Below are positions 33,504-42,215 of a DNA stretch of 64,000 bases, piece after piece. The stretch covers positions 14,568-78,567 of the forward strand of contig NZ_JBANDC010000024.1 in the NCBI RefSeq assembly GCF_038896935.1. Reading direction: 5' to 3'. Positions within the stretch are counted from its first letter, which is position 1. The number at the start of each line of letters is the position of its first letter. The stretch comes from Collimonas rhizosphaerae (GTDB taxonomy: Bacteria > Pseudomonadota > Gammaproteobacteria > Burkholderiales > Burkholderiaceae_D). The translations under genes and the position numbers were made by a program. The notes under the pieces are model-generated. The model made no database searches. It was not told the DNA's origin and worked only from the letters and a program-made list of their open reading frames with translations.

Positions 33504-34136
33504 CTAATCGATCAGATTGTTCTTGATCGCATAATAAATAATATCCGCATTGCTTGTCATGCTCATCTTCTGCAGCACACGTGTACGGTAAGTGCTGATG
33601 GTCTTGACGCTCAGGCAAAGCTCTTCGGCAATCCTGGTCACTCCTTCACCCTGGCTCAATTTATAAAAAATTTCATACTCGCGCGCCGACAAGGATTCAT
33701 GCAGCGGCGCATTCTCATTACTGGCGGGATCTGCCGTCAGCAGCTCGGCCACCGCATAGCTGATGTACTTGTGGCCCTGCAGGATGGTTTCGATCGCCTT
33801 CACCAGCTCCGTCGCCAGCGCTTCTTTCTGCACATAGCCGTCGGCGCCGCTGCGCAGCACCTGCACTGCGTAACGGCTTTCCGGGTGCATGCTCAGGATC
33901 AGCACCGGCAACAGCGGCTTCTCGCGCTTGATCTGCTTCAGCACTTCCACGCCGCTCTTGTCCGGCATCGCGATATCGAGCAGCACGATGTCGTATTCCT
34001 CGGAACGGATCAGCCGGATCGCTTCCTGCGCATTGGCGGCTTCGCCGGCGATTTCCATCTCCGGGATATCAGCAATGAAATACTGGACGCCGGCGCGGAC
34101 TACCGCATGGTCGTCAACCACCAAAATTTTTATCAT
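33504..34136 (-). CDS. NarL/FixJ-family response regulator
   Basis: The 210-residue protein has a receiver domain (Asp9-Asp10 pair, phospho-acceptor Asp54 in IVLLDIAMPDKSG) and a C-terminal LuxR-type helix-turn-helix (about 143-205, with LSAREYEIFYKLSQGEGVTRIAEELCLSVKTISTYR). The NarX-type kinase encoded two genes downstream is its natural partner. The cysteine-pair repeat protein and CsbD genes lie upstream on the same strand and are possible targets. Confidence 0.95.
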   Translation of the reverse strand: MIKILVVDDHAVVRAGVQYFIADIPEMEIAGEAANAQEAIRLIRSEEYDIVLLDIAMPDKSGVEVLKQIKREKPLLPVLILSMHPESRYAVQVLRSGADGYVQKEALATELVKAIETILQGHKYISYAVAELLTADPASNENAPLHESLSAREYEIFYKLSQGEGVTRIAEELCLSVKTISTYRTRVLQKMSMTSNADIIYYAIKNNLID

Positions 34137-34231
34137 CTATTCAACCGTCGCAATCTGATAAGTTGTCCGGCGCTGTCTCCAGCGCGTGACGTTCAGTGTG
34201 CGTCCGACTGCCTTCAATGTAAACCCTATGG

Positions 34232-34783
34232 TTATTTGCCGAGCTCAGCCTTGGCCGCAACGATACAGTCTTCCTTGGCAGCGCCTGCCAGCGCATCGCA
34301 CTTGGCCATGGCAACCTTGTAGCGTGCATCGGCGCGTTCTTCCCGAGCGTCAGCCTTGGCCTTGGAAACATCCCTCTGGGTGTTGGCGTTGGCTACATCG
34401 TTAACCTGGTCCGCCTTGGCCTGCTTGATGCAGACATCCTTGGCGTTGCCCGCCAGGCCATCGCATTTTTCCCTGGCTACCGCATAGTCGGCGTCAGCTT
34501 CGGATTTGCGTGCGCTGGCGATGGCTTTGGGGGTATTTTTATATTCGGCTTTTGCATCTTGCGTGGTGTGTTCGCGGGTGGCCTTGGCCTGCTTCAGGCA
34601 GACATCCTTGCCGTTGCCGCTGAGCTCGTCGCATTTTGCCTTGTCGCTCTTGTAGGTGGCGTCCGCCAGGTCTTCTGCCGCCTTGTAGCTGGCTTTGGCG
34701 CTGTCCGCCGCCAGCGCCAGCGATGTGCCGCTAAAACCGGCAACGCCGATCAGCATGGCCGCGAGGATTTTGTTGATAGTCAT
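34232..34783 (-). CDS. exported helical protein with three C-x10-C repeats
   Basis: The 183-residue protein has a signal peptide cut near LALAADSAK and is otherwise Ala/Lys/Asp/Glu-rich and predicted helical. It contains three similar units with the pattern K-C-D-x-L-x-G-x-x-K-[DE]-x-C: Cys51/Cys62, Cys107/Cys118 and Cys162/Cys173. The spacing is 55-56 residues. Each pair could form a disulfide staple in the periplasm. Similar proteins occur in Burkholderiales and are sometimes loosely labelled TolA-like, but no function is known to me. It lies between the NarL-type regulator and csbD genes. Confidence 0.8.
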   Translation of the reverse strand: MTINKILAAMLIGVAGFSGTSLALAADSAKASYKAAEDLADATYKSDKAKCDELSGNGKDVCLKQAKATREHTTQDAKAEYKNTPKAIASARKSEADADYAVAREKCDGLAGNAKDVCIKQAKADQVNDVANANTQRDVSKAKADAREERADARYKVAMAKCDALAGAAKEDCIVAAKAELGK

Positions 34784-34852
34784 GTCAATGCCCTTTCTTC
34801 GACATCATGGCGTCATTGCCCAATCATGCATGGTGGAATCGAGGATTCGGAA

Positions 34853-35059
34853 CTACCGTTCCTTGTGACGCTCTTCAAACGCGCGGATCTGCTTTTCGGC
34901 CTCGTCCTTGCTGACGCCATAGGCTTCCTGGATGCTGCCGGCCAGCTGGTCGCGCTTGCCGGCGATCTGCTCCAGCTTGTCGTCGGTGAGCTTGCCCCAT
35001 TGCTGCTTGACGTTGCCCTTGAATTGTTTCCAGTTGCCTTGAATAGTGTCCCAGTTCAT
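34853..35059 (-). CDS. CsbD family stress protein
   Basis: The 68-residue protein is a typical CsbD-like small stress protein: MNWDTIQGNWKQFKGNVKQQ, then WGKLTDDKL and a charged helix ending EERHKER. AAGGAG lies seven bases before this ATG. CsbD proteins are induced under general stress in several bacteria; their molecular role is unknown. It sits next to other stress and signalling genes. Confidence 0.93.
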   Translation of the reverse strand: MNWDTIQGNWKQFKGNVKQQWGKLTDDKLEQIAGKRDQLAGSIQEAYGVSKDEAEKQIRAFEERHKER

Positions 35060-35380
35060 TGTGCACTCCTTGATGGTTGTCGATTCAATGCCAGGCCGGT
35101 CTTTCGGCAACGCGGCTGGCTTGATATGCAGGGGCGGTCTGTAGAGCGACGGCGCCGGCCCGACCGGCCCGCATCGCTACCCTTGCATCGGTGAGTCCAT
35201 GCTAACCAGCCTCCCCACGGGGCGCTATAGGACAGGGACCGAAGTCCTTGTAGGACAAACGGAAGCGGCGGCCGCACGGAGCGCGCCGTCAATGTGTAAA
35301 ATTGTCAGCCTGCTACCGTTACAAGCGGTTTTCCACAAGCGAACCGCCGGCGCAGCGGCAATCTTAAAAGGAAGGAAATC
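35060..35380. other. divergent intergenic region
   Basis: These 321 bases separate csbD (minus) from the glutamate-synthase-like gene (plus). They hold no credible gene. Small hairpins such as GGAC-cgaa-GTCC (35237-35248) are present, but no promoter could be placed confidently. AAAGGAAGG just before 35381 is the ribosome-binding site of the right-hand gene. Confidence 0.4.
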
Positions 35381-36994
35381 ATGAGAGTCAGTCGTTACCT
35401 TAGTTTCTGGGCAGTGCTGTTGCTGACTTTGCTGCTTGCCGCCGGCGCCGCGGCCGGCGAGATGGGATGGTGGTGGGCGGTGCTCCCCGGCCTGCTGACC
35501 GCGCTCGGCATCTGGGACATGAACCAGCGCAGCCATGCGATCCTGCGCAACTATCCGCTGATGGGGCATTTCCGTTTTCTGTTTGAAATGATCCGCCCTG
35601 AAATGCGCCAGTATTTTTTCGAGAGCGACAACGACGGCGCACCGTTCACCCGCAAGGAACGCAGCCTGGTCTACCAGCGCGCCAAAGGCGAAGTCGACAG
35701 CCGGCCGTTCGGCACCGAGCTGGACGTCAAGCTGCGCGGCTATGAATGGGTCGGCCACTCGCTGTCGCCGACCATCATCGCCAGCCATGATTTCCGCGTC
35801 ACGGTCGGCGCCGAGCGGGCGCAGCCGTATTCGATGTCGGTCTTCAATGTATCGGCGATGAGCTTCGGCGCGCTGTCGGCCAACGCCATCCGCGCGCTCA
35901 ACCGCGGCGCCAAGAAAGGCGGCTTTGCGCACGATACCGGCGAAGGGTCGATCTCGCCCTATCACCGCGAATTCGGCGGCGACCTGCTGTGGCAGATCGC
36001 CTCCGGCTATTTCGGCTGCCGCAACGGCGACGGCAGCTTCAATGAAGAAAAATTCGTGGCGCAAGCGACTTCGCCGCAGGTCAAGATGATCACGGTCAAG
36101 CTCTCGCAAGGCGCCAAGCCCGGCCACGGCGGCGTGCTGCCCGCAGCCAAGGTCACGCCGGAGATTTCCGCCACGCGCGGCGTGCCGATGGGTGTCGACT
36201 GCATTTCGCCCGCCGCCCACTCCTCGTTTTCGAATCCTATCGGCCTGCTGGAATTCATCCAGAAACTGCGCACGCTGTCGGGCGACAAGCCGGTCGGTTT
36301 CAAATTGTGCGTCGGCCATCCCTGGGAGTTTTTCGGCATCGTCAAAGCCATGCTGCAGACCGGCATCCTGCCGGATTTCATCGTGGTGGACGGTTCCGAA
36401 GGCGGCACCGGCGCGGCGCCGCTGGAGTTTGTCGACCACGTCGGCATGCCTCTGCAGGAAGGTTTGCTGCTGGTGCATAACACCCTGCTCGGCGCCGGCC
36501 TGCGCGACCGCATCAAGATCGGCGCCAGCGGCAAGGTGATCACCGCCTTCGACCTGGCCCGCACGCTGGCGATAGGCGCCGACTGGTGCAACTCGGCGCG
36601 CGGCTTCATGTTCTCGCTCGGCTGCATACAGTCGCAAAGCTGCCATACCGACCGCTGCCCGACCGGCGTCGCGACCCAGGACGTGGGCCGGCAGAAGGCG
36701 CTGGTGGTGCCGGACAAGGCCGAACGCGTGTATCGCTTCCATGAAAGCACTTTGCATGCGCTGCAAGAGCTGGTGCAGGCCGCGGGCCTGCCGCATGCTT
36801 CTGCGCTACGCGCGCATCACATCGTGCGCCGTACCTCGGACCATGAAGTGAAGCTGATGTCTGATCTGCTGCATTACCTGCAGCCGGGAGATTTGCTGAA
36901 CCAGAAATACCGCTACCCGGTGTTCGAGAAATACTGGCCTATCTCGCGCGCGGAGAGTTTTCATCCTGCCGCGCCGATCCAGGCCGGCGCCTGA
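35381..36994 (+). CDS. FMN-binding glutamate synthase family protein, membrane-anchored
   Basis: The 537-residue protein has two hydrophobic segments at the N-terminus (about residues 8-45). The central domain resembles that of glutamate synthase: NVSAMSFGALSANAIRALN, the FMN-site phrases VKLSQGAKPGHGG and VDGSEGGTGAAP, and an iron-sulfur-type cysteine cluster C-x5-C-x4-C in CIQSQSCHTDRCPTG. It lacks the glutaminase and the small subunit, so it is not a complete glutamate synthase. The physiological reaction of this stand-alone family is unknown. It ends at a bidirectional terminator. Confidence 0.9.
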   Translation: MRVSRYLSFWAVLLLTLLLAAGAAAGEMGWWWAVLPGLLTALGIWDMNQRSHAILRNYPLMGHFRFLFEMIRPEMRQYFFESDNDGAPFTRKERSLVYQRAKGEVDSRPFGTELDVKLRGYEWVGHSLSPTIIASHDFRVTVGAERAQPYSMSVFNVSAMSFGALSANAIRALNRGAKKGGFAHDTGEGSISPYHREFGGDLLWQIASGYFGCRNGDGSFNEEKFVAQATSPQVKMITVKLSQGAKPGHGGVLPAAKVTPEISATRGVPMGVDCISPAAHSSFSNPIGLLEFIQKLRTLSGDKPVGFKLCVGHPWEFFGIVKAMLQTGILPDFIVVDGSEGGTGAAPLEFVDHVGMPLQEGLLLVHNTLLGAGLRDRIKIGASGKVITAFDLARTLAIGADWCNSARGFMFSLGCIQSQSCHTDRCPTGVATQDVGRQKALVVPDKAERVYRFHESTLHALQELVQAAGLPHASALRAHHIVRRTSDHEVKLMSDLLHYLQPGDLLNQKYRYPVFEKYWPISRAESFHPAAPIQAGA

Positions 36995-37030
36995 AAAAAA
37001 GCCAGGGTGGTTGCACACCCTGGCTTTTTT
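36994..37030. terminator. bidirectional terminator
   Basis: GCCAGGGTG (37001-37009) pairs with CACCCTGGC (37016-37024), with A7 on the left and T6 on the right. It serves both converging genes. Confidence 0.92.
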
Positions 37031-37047
37031 ATTGTCGCTGACCCGGT

Positions 37048-37710
37048 TCAGGCTTCCGCATCCGGCTGGTTTTCCGGCGCTGCCTTGGTAAAGGCGTCAA
37101 GCTGCTGGCAGTTCTGGTAAATGCCCATCACGGTCGGCATCGCCGACAGGTCGCATTTCAGGCGCTGCGCATTGAAAATCTGCGGCACCAGGCAGCAGTC
37201 GGCCAGCGTCGGCGTATCGCCGAAACAGAACTTGCCGGGCCGGCTGTCCCTGGCCAGCGTCACCTCCAGCGCCGCCAGGCCGCTTTCGCACCAGTGCCGG
37301 TACCAGGCGTTCTTGGCGTTTTCATCCACTTTCAATTCATGCACCAGGTAACGCAGCACGCGCAGGTTGTTGAGCGGGTGGATGTCGCAGGCAATCGACA
37401 AGGCTATGCTGCGTACGAAAGCCCGGTCCAGCGCAGCCGGCGGCAGCAATGCCGGCGCCGGATGGATTTCTTCCAGGTACTCCAGGATCGCCAGCGACTG
37501 CGTCAGCACCGCCTGGCCGTCGACTGCATCGTCGTCGACCATGGTCGGCACCAGGCCGTCGCTGTTCAAGGTCCGGTACATCTGGCTGAGCTGCTCGCCG
37601 CCATGTTTCAGCAGATGCACGGGAACGGTATCGTAGGGCATGCCTTTCAAGTTCAAGGCAATCCGTACCCGGTAGGAGGCGGAGCTGCGGAAGTAGCTAT
37701 ACAGTTTCAT
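37048..37710 (-). CDS. maiA: maleylacetoacetate / maleylpyruvate isomerase (zeta-class GST)
   Basis: The 220-residue glutathione-dependent isomerase begins MKLYSYFRSSASYRVRIALNLKG, containing the SSxxYRVRIAL active-site loop of MaiA. It continues with CDIHPLNNLRVL and GDTPTLADCCLVPQ, which are shared with the maleylpyruvate isomerase NagL. The gene 10 bp upstream encodes a fumarylpyruvate-type hydrolase, so the pair would carry out the last two steps of gentisate (or homogentisate) ring cleavage. No ring-cleaving dioxygenase is present nearby. Whether the substrate is maleylpyruvate or maleylacetoacetate cannot be settled. Confidence 0.88.
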   Translation of the reverse strand: MKLYSYFRSSASYRVRIALNLKGMPYDTVPVHLLKHGGEQLSQMYRTLNSDGLVPTMVDDDAVDGQAVLTQSLAILEYLEEIHPAPALLPPAALDRAFVRSIALSIACDIHPLNNLRVLRYLVHELKVDENAKNAWYRHWCESGLAALEVTLARDSRPGKFCFGDTPTLADCCLVPQIFNAQRLKCDLSAMPTVMGIYQNCQQLDAFTKAAPENQPDAEA

Positions 37711-37720
37711 CGGTATCTGC

Positions 37721-38416
37721 TCAGACCAGGCGTACGCGCAGATCGCCGACACCGGCTACCGATCCTTCCAGCAAGTCGCCCTTGCCTACGGCGGCAACCC
37801 CGGCCGGCGTGCCGGTAAAAATCAGGTCGCCGGCCTGCAGTTCAAAATAGGCGGACAGTTGCTCAATGGTCTCGGCGATGTTCCAGATCATCTGGTTGAT
37901 GTCGCCCTTCTGACGCAATGCGCCGTTCACGTCCAGGTGGATATCGCCTTGCTCGATGACGCCGGTGGCGCCGATCGGATGGATGGGCGAAATCGGCGCC
38001 GAATGATCAAAGCCCTTGCCGGTGCACCATGGCCGTCCCAGCTTCTTGGCTTCGCCCTGCAGGTCGCGGCGGGTCATGTCGAGCCCGACTGCGTAACCCC
38101 AGATGTGCTTGACGGCTTCCGCCGCCGGGATATTCTTGCCGCCGGTGGCCAGCGCCACCACCAGCTCGATTTCGTGGTGCAGGTCCTGGGTCATGGATGG
38201 ATAAGGCATCTCGCCTATGCTGCCGTGGGCGACCGGCAGCACCGCATCGGCGGGCTTCATGAAGAAGAACGGCGCTTCACGGCCGCTGCTGCCCATTTCC
38301 TTGGCGTGTTCGGCATAATTGCGGCCGACGCAGTAGATCCGGTGTACCGGAAACAATTGGTCGCTGCCGGCCACGGGAACGGCTGCTGCCGGTTTGGGAG
38401 GGAAAACGAAGTGCAT
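37721..38416 (-). CDS. fumarylacetoacetate hydrolase family protein (fumarylpyruvate hydrolase type)
   Basis: The 231-residue protein is of the FAH fold with RIYCVGRNYAEHAKEMG, the metal-site Glu residues in LHHEIELVVAL, and GYAVGLDMTRRDLQ, then GDLIFTGTPAGVAAV. It resembles the fumarylpyruvate hydrolase NagK, which yields fumarate and pyruvate. It is co-transcribed with the isomerase gene 10 bp downstream. Length is normal for the short FAH class. Confidence 0.9.
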   Translation of the reverse strand: MHFVFPPKPAAAVPVAGSDQLFPVHRIYCVGRNYAEHAKEMGSSGREAPFFFMKPADAVLPVAHGSIGEMPYPSMTQDLHHEIELVVALATGGKNIPAAEAVKHIWGYAVGLDMTRRDLQGEAKKLGRPWCTGKGFDHSAPISPIHPIGATGVIEQGDIHLDVNGALRQKGDINQMIWNIAETIEQLSAYFELQAGDLIFTGTPAGVAAVGKGDLLEGSVAGVGDLRVRLV

Positions 38417-38469
38417 GGAAGCTCCTTTTTCAATACCGCCGGAATGCCGGCAGCGAACATTGTCTGAAT

Positions 38470-39648
38470 TTAATGCTTGCCGAGAAACTGCCCCAGGCGA
38501 CGTACCGCTTCTTGCAGGTTTTCCATTGAAGTCGCGTACGACAAGCGGACGTAGTGCTGTGCCGTATAGGGGCCAAAATCCAGGCCGGAAACCATGCTGA
38601 CGCCGGCCTGATTCAAGACTTCCTTGACGAACTTGTCGGCGTCGTCGCCTTCCTTAAACAGGGCGCTGCAATCCGCATACACATAAAACGCGCCATCCGG
38701 CATCACCGGCACCTTGAAACCCAGTTCGACCAAGGCCGGCACCAGGTAATCGCGGCGGCGCTTGAATTCGCTCTTGCGCGACTCGTACAAAGCCAGCGAC
38801 TCGGGCTCGAAACAAGCCAGCGCCGCGTGCTGTGCAATCGCCGAGGGGCAGATGAACAGGTTCTGGGCGAGTTTTTCGATAGGCGCCACCAGCGGTTCCG
38901 GCAGCACCAGCCAGCCGAGACGCCAGCCGGTCATGTTGAAATATTTGGAGAAACTGTTGATGACGATGATGTCGTCGCCCAGCGACAGCGCCGAAAACGG
39001 GTCGCCTTCGTAGCTCAGGCCTTGGTAGATTTCATCGACGATGGAAAAGCCGCCCTTGCCGCGCACCGTGGCGATGATCTTCTCCAGCTCGCTGTGCAGG
39101 ATCGAGGTGCCGGTCGGATTGGACGGCGACGCCAGCAGCACGCCGCGCGTCTGCTCACCCCAGTGCTCGCACACCATCTGGTCGGACAGCTGGAAGCGCT
39201 GCTGCGGACCGCTGGCGATCATTTTCGCCTGGCCGTCGAAGGCCGCGACGAAGTGGCGATTGCAGGGGTAGGAAGGATCAGGCATCAGCACCTCGCTGCC
39301 CTTTTCCACCAGCGCGGCGCAAGCCAGCAGCAAGGCCGCCGAAGCGCCGGCGGTGACGACAATGCGCTCGGGCGCGATATCGAGGCTGAACACCTGGCGG
39401 TAATGGGCCGAGATCGCTTCCCGCAGCGCCGGCAGGCCTGTGGCCGAGGTGTACTGCATCTTGCCGTCGGCCATGGCCTTGGCGGCGGCTTCGATCACCA
39501 GCGGCGCCGCGGTGAAATCAGGTTCGCCGATACCCATGTGGATAATGTGGCGGCCTTGCCGTTCCAGCGCTGCAGCCATTTTTGCCAGCTCCATCACATG
39601 GAACGGTGCGATGTTGTCGAGGCGTGAAGCCAGGTGCGAGAATGTCAT
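38470..39648 (-). CDS. PLP-dependent class I/II aminotransferase
   Basis: The 392-residue fold-type I aminotransferase shows MGIGEPDFTAAPLV at the N-terminus, SPSNPTGTSI, the PLP-lysine segment INSFSKYFNMTGWRLGW (about residues 233-249), and RLSYATS near the C-terminus. It belongs to the aspartate/alanine-type group often annotated as AspC- or AlaT-like; the amino donor is not predictable. It lies between the FAH gene and nusB on the same strand. Confidence 0.9.
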   Translation of the reverse strand: MTFSHLASRLDNIAPFHVMELAKMAAALERQGRHIIHMGIGEPDFTAAPLVIEAAAKAMADGKMQYTSATGLPALREAISAHYRQVFSLDIAPERIVVTAGASAALLLACAALVEKGSEVLMPDPSYPCNRHFVAAFDGQAKMIASGPQQRFQLSDQMVCEHWGEQTRGVLLASPSNPTGTSILHSELEKIIATVRGKGGFSIVDEIYQGLSYEGDPFSALSLGDDIIVINSFSKYFNMTGWRLGWLVLPEPLVAPIEKLAQNLFICPSAIAQHAALACFEPESLALYESRKSEFKRRRDYLVPALVELGFKVPVMPDGAFYVYADCSALFKEGDDADKFVKEVLNQAGVSMVSGLDFGPYTAQHYVRLSYATSMENLQEAVRRLGQFLGKH

Positions 39649-39759
39649 GAATGCTTTTCCGAGTGGCGCGGCGCTACCTGTCAGCGGCTGTTCGCCTCGC
39701 CTGAAACACGGAACCGGAAGCGATAACGCAGCATCCGCGGCTCCGCCTTGATTGCTGGA

Positions 39760-40230
39760 TCAGGATTTCTTGCCGGCGCCGATTTCCACGGCGCGCGCCT
39801 TGGCGGCAAATTTGTCCAGTACGCCGTTCACATACTTGTGGCCGTCGATGCCGCCGAACGATTTGGTCAGTTCGACCGCTTCGTTGATGACTACGCGGTA
39901 AGGGATTTCAACGTGGTTCTGCAGTTCGAAAGCGCCGATCAGCAGGGCCGCGTGTTCCACCGGCGACAGCTCGCTGATCTTGCGGTCGATCAGCGGCTCC
40001 AGGCCGGCGCGCAAGGTGCCGGCGTCCTTGATCGCACCGTACAGCAGCGAGTTGAAATGCTCGGCGTCGGCCTTGTCGAAACCGTGCGCCTGGCGGATGT
40101 TTTCGCTGATAGCGGTCACGTCTTCATTGTTCAACAGCCATTGATACAGGCCCTGCAACGCGAATTCGCGCGCGCGGTGACGCGGCGTGCGGCTCTTGCT
40201 CGGATTGGCGTGCAAAGTTTTATTGGTCAT
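39760..40230 (-). CDS. nusB: transcription antitermination factor NusB
   Basis: NusB binds boxA RNA with NusE (S10) to prevent premature termination of rRNA transcripts. The 156-residue protein has the family phrases RHRAREFALQGLYQWLLN, LIDRKISELSPVEHAALLIGAFEL and VVINEAVELTKSFGGIDGHKYVNGVLDKFA. It follows ribH by 68 bp, the usual ribH-nusB pairing. Length is normal. Confidence 0.97.
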   Translation of the reverse strand: MTNKTLHANPSKSRTPRHRAREFALQGLYQWLLNNEDVTAISENIRQAHGFDKADAEHFNSLLYGAIKDAGTLRAGLEPLIDRKISELSPVEHAALLIGAFELQNHVEIPYRVVINEAVELTKSFGGIDGHKYVNGVLDKFAAKARAVEIGAGKKS

Positions 40231-40298
40231 AATTTTTCCAGCTATCGTTCACATACAAAAAGGCAAAGCGCCGCCGGCGCCTCGCCTGTCACAACATC

Positions 40299-40784
40299 TT
40301 ATTCTTCGCTGGTGGCTTCCGCCAGCTCTTCCAGCGCGATCGCCAGGTTGGCCATTTCCACCGCCACCCGCGCAGCGTCGGTGCCCTTCTCTTCCATCCG
40401 CGCTTCGGCCTGCTCGTCGTTCTCGGTGGTCAGCACGGCGTTCGCGATCGGGATGCCGGAGTCCAGACCGACACGCGTGATGCCGGCGCCGGATTCATTC
40501 GAGACCAGCTCGAAATGGTAAGTCTCGCCGCGGATGACGGCGCCGATCGCGATCAGCGCATCGAACTGCATGGTCTCTGCCATCTTCTGCAGCGCCAGCG
40601 GGATTTCCAGCGCGCCGGGCACGGTGACATGCAGGATGTCTTCATCCGCCACGCCCAGGTGCTTCAGCTCCGCCAGGCAGGCCGAGATCAAGCCGTGGCA
40701 GACATCTTCGTTGAAGCGGGCTTGCACAATACCGATGCGCAAATCTGCACCATCCAGATTGGTTTCGTAAATTCCGACTGTCAT
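40299..40784 (-). CDS. ribH: 6,7-dimethyl-8-ribityllumazine synthase
   Basis: RibH condenses the ribityl pyrimidine with dihydroxybutanone phosphate to form lumazine, the substrate of RibE. The 161-residue protein contains RIGIVQARFNEDV, TVPGALEIPLALQ, the catalytic loop GAVIRGETYHFELV, and GVLTTEN-type wording (NAVLTTENDEQA). Length is usual. It lies between ribBX and nusB. Confidence 0.97.
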   Translation of the reverse strand: MTVGIYETNLDGADLRIGIVQARFNEDVCHGLISACLAELKHLGVADEDILHVTVPGALEIPLALQKMAETMQFDALIAIGAVIRGETYHFELVSNESGAGITRVGLDSGIPIANAVLTTENDEQAEARMEEKGTDAARVAVEMANLAIALEELAEATSEE

Positions 40785-40882
40785 GGTTTTCCTCTTATAC
40801 GCACCAGGCGCTTATCTATTCATCAATTACTGCAAACATCGGCTACAACAGACACCGCTACAGCACTCTACTCTTCTACTCT

Positions 40883-41995
40883 TCAGGCATTCGGCTTGTT
40901 TTGATAACCGGTGATCTCGAGGTCGTAACCCGTCATCGACGGCATCTTGCGCGGGCTGGCCAGCAGCTTCATCTTGCCGACGCCGAGGTCTTTCAGGATC
41001 TGCGCGCCGATGCCGTATGTCCGCAGGTCGACCCGCGGCGGCGGCGGCTTGACGCCGCTGCAAGCTGCTTCCAGCGCGGCGAACTTGGCGAAGATCTGGT
41101 CGGCCGATTCTTCGCAGTTGAGCAGCACCACCACGCCGCACGGCGAAGCGGAGATCGCCGCCAGCGCCGACGCCATGTTCCAGGAATGGTTGGTGGCTTC
41201 GGTTTCCAGCAAGTCCAGGATCGATACCGGCTGGTGCACGCGCACCAGGGTTTCCACATCCGGCGACGGCGTGCCGTGCAGCAGGGCCAGGTGGGCGCCG
41301 CCGCTTGGCGTGTCGCGATAAGCGATGGTCTTGAACGTGCCCTGGGCAGTATGGGTAGTGCGTTCAGCCAGGCGCTCGACGATGCTTTCGTGCTGGCCGC
41401 GGTAATGGATCAGGTCGGCGATGGTGCCGACCTTGAGCCCGTGTTCCTTGGAGAATTCCAGCAAGTCAGGCAGGCGCGCCATGGTGCCGTCTTCCTTGAG
41501 GATTTCGCAGATCACGGCAGCCGGCGTCAGGCCCGCCATTTCGGTCAGGTCGCAACCGGCTTCGGTATGGCCGGCGCGCATCAGCACGCCGCCCTTGCGC
41601 GCCTTGATCGGGAAGATGTGGCCCGGCTGCACGATATCGCCAGCCTTGGCGCCAGGCGCTACCGCCACCTGGATGGTGCGGGCGCGGTCGGCGGCCGAAA
41701 TGCCGGTGGTGACGCCTTCGGCGGCTTCGATCGACACGGTGAAATTGGTGCCGTAGGCGGTGCCGTTGCGGCTGGTCATCATGCCCAGGTTGAGCTGGTC
41801 GCAGCGCTCTTCGGTCAAGGTCAGGCAGACCAGGCCGCGCGCATACTTCACCATGAAATTGATCGCCTCAGGCGTCACGAAATCGGCGGCGAGCACCAGG
41901 TCGCCCTCGTTTTCACGGTCTTCCTCATCCACCAGAATCACCATGCGCCCGGCACGGAGTTCAGCAATGATTTCTTCAGTTGTTGCAAGTGACAT
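40883..41995 (-). CDS. ribB: dihydroxybutanone-phosphate synthase with degenerate GTP cyclohydrolase II domain (RibBX)
   Basis: Residues 1 to about 200 form a complete DHBP synthase (VDEEDRENEGDLVLAADF, then RAGHTEAGCDL), which makes the four-carbon unit of lumazine. The remaining 170 residues align with GTP cyclohydrolase II, but the zinc-binding cysteine motif CLTGD...RCDCG is missing. At that position the protein reads VRVHQPVSILDLLETEAT. This is the RibBX variant known in proteobacteria, in which the second domain does not hydrolyse GTP. No FMN riboswitch was found in the 220 bp upstream. ribH and nusB follow. Confidence 0.9.
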   Translation of the reverse strand: MSLATTEEIIAELRAGRMVILVDEEDRENEGDLVLAADFVTPEAINFMVKYARGLVCLTLTEERCDQLNLGMMTSRNGTAYGTNFTVSIEAAEGVTTGISAADRARTIQVAVAPGAKAGDIVQPGHIFPIKARKGGVLMRAGHTEAGCDLTEMAGLTPAAVICEILKEDGTMARLPDLLEFSKEHGLKVGTIADLIHYRGQHESIVERLAERTTHTAQGTFKTIAYRDTPSGGAHLALLHGTPSPDVETLVRVHQPVSILDLLETEATNHSWNMASALAAISASPCGVVVLLNCEESADQIFAKFAALEAACSGVKPPPPRVDLRTYGIGAQILKDLGVGKMKLLASPRKMPSMTGYDLEITGYQNKPNA

Positions 41996-42215
41996 GTTTC
42001 GCCTTGGAGATAACCGGCCCGGAAGCCGCCTTATGGGTAGCCTGGTCCAGCTTTGCTATGAAGGTTGCGGTTTATGCACGCAAGGCCGCCCCTGGGCAGC
42101 CTGGGTAAAACAAACATAAACCAGAGGTCGCTATTTTAAAGGATTTAGCAGACTGAAAATGTTTTAAGGACACCAGTTTGCCGCTGTTTTGCAGCAAAAC
42201 CCAGGATCGCCGCTC

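Noticed and set aside
41996..42215. FMN riboswitch upstream of ribBX
   Set aside because: GC-rich pairing is possible, but the conserved RFN blocks are not there.
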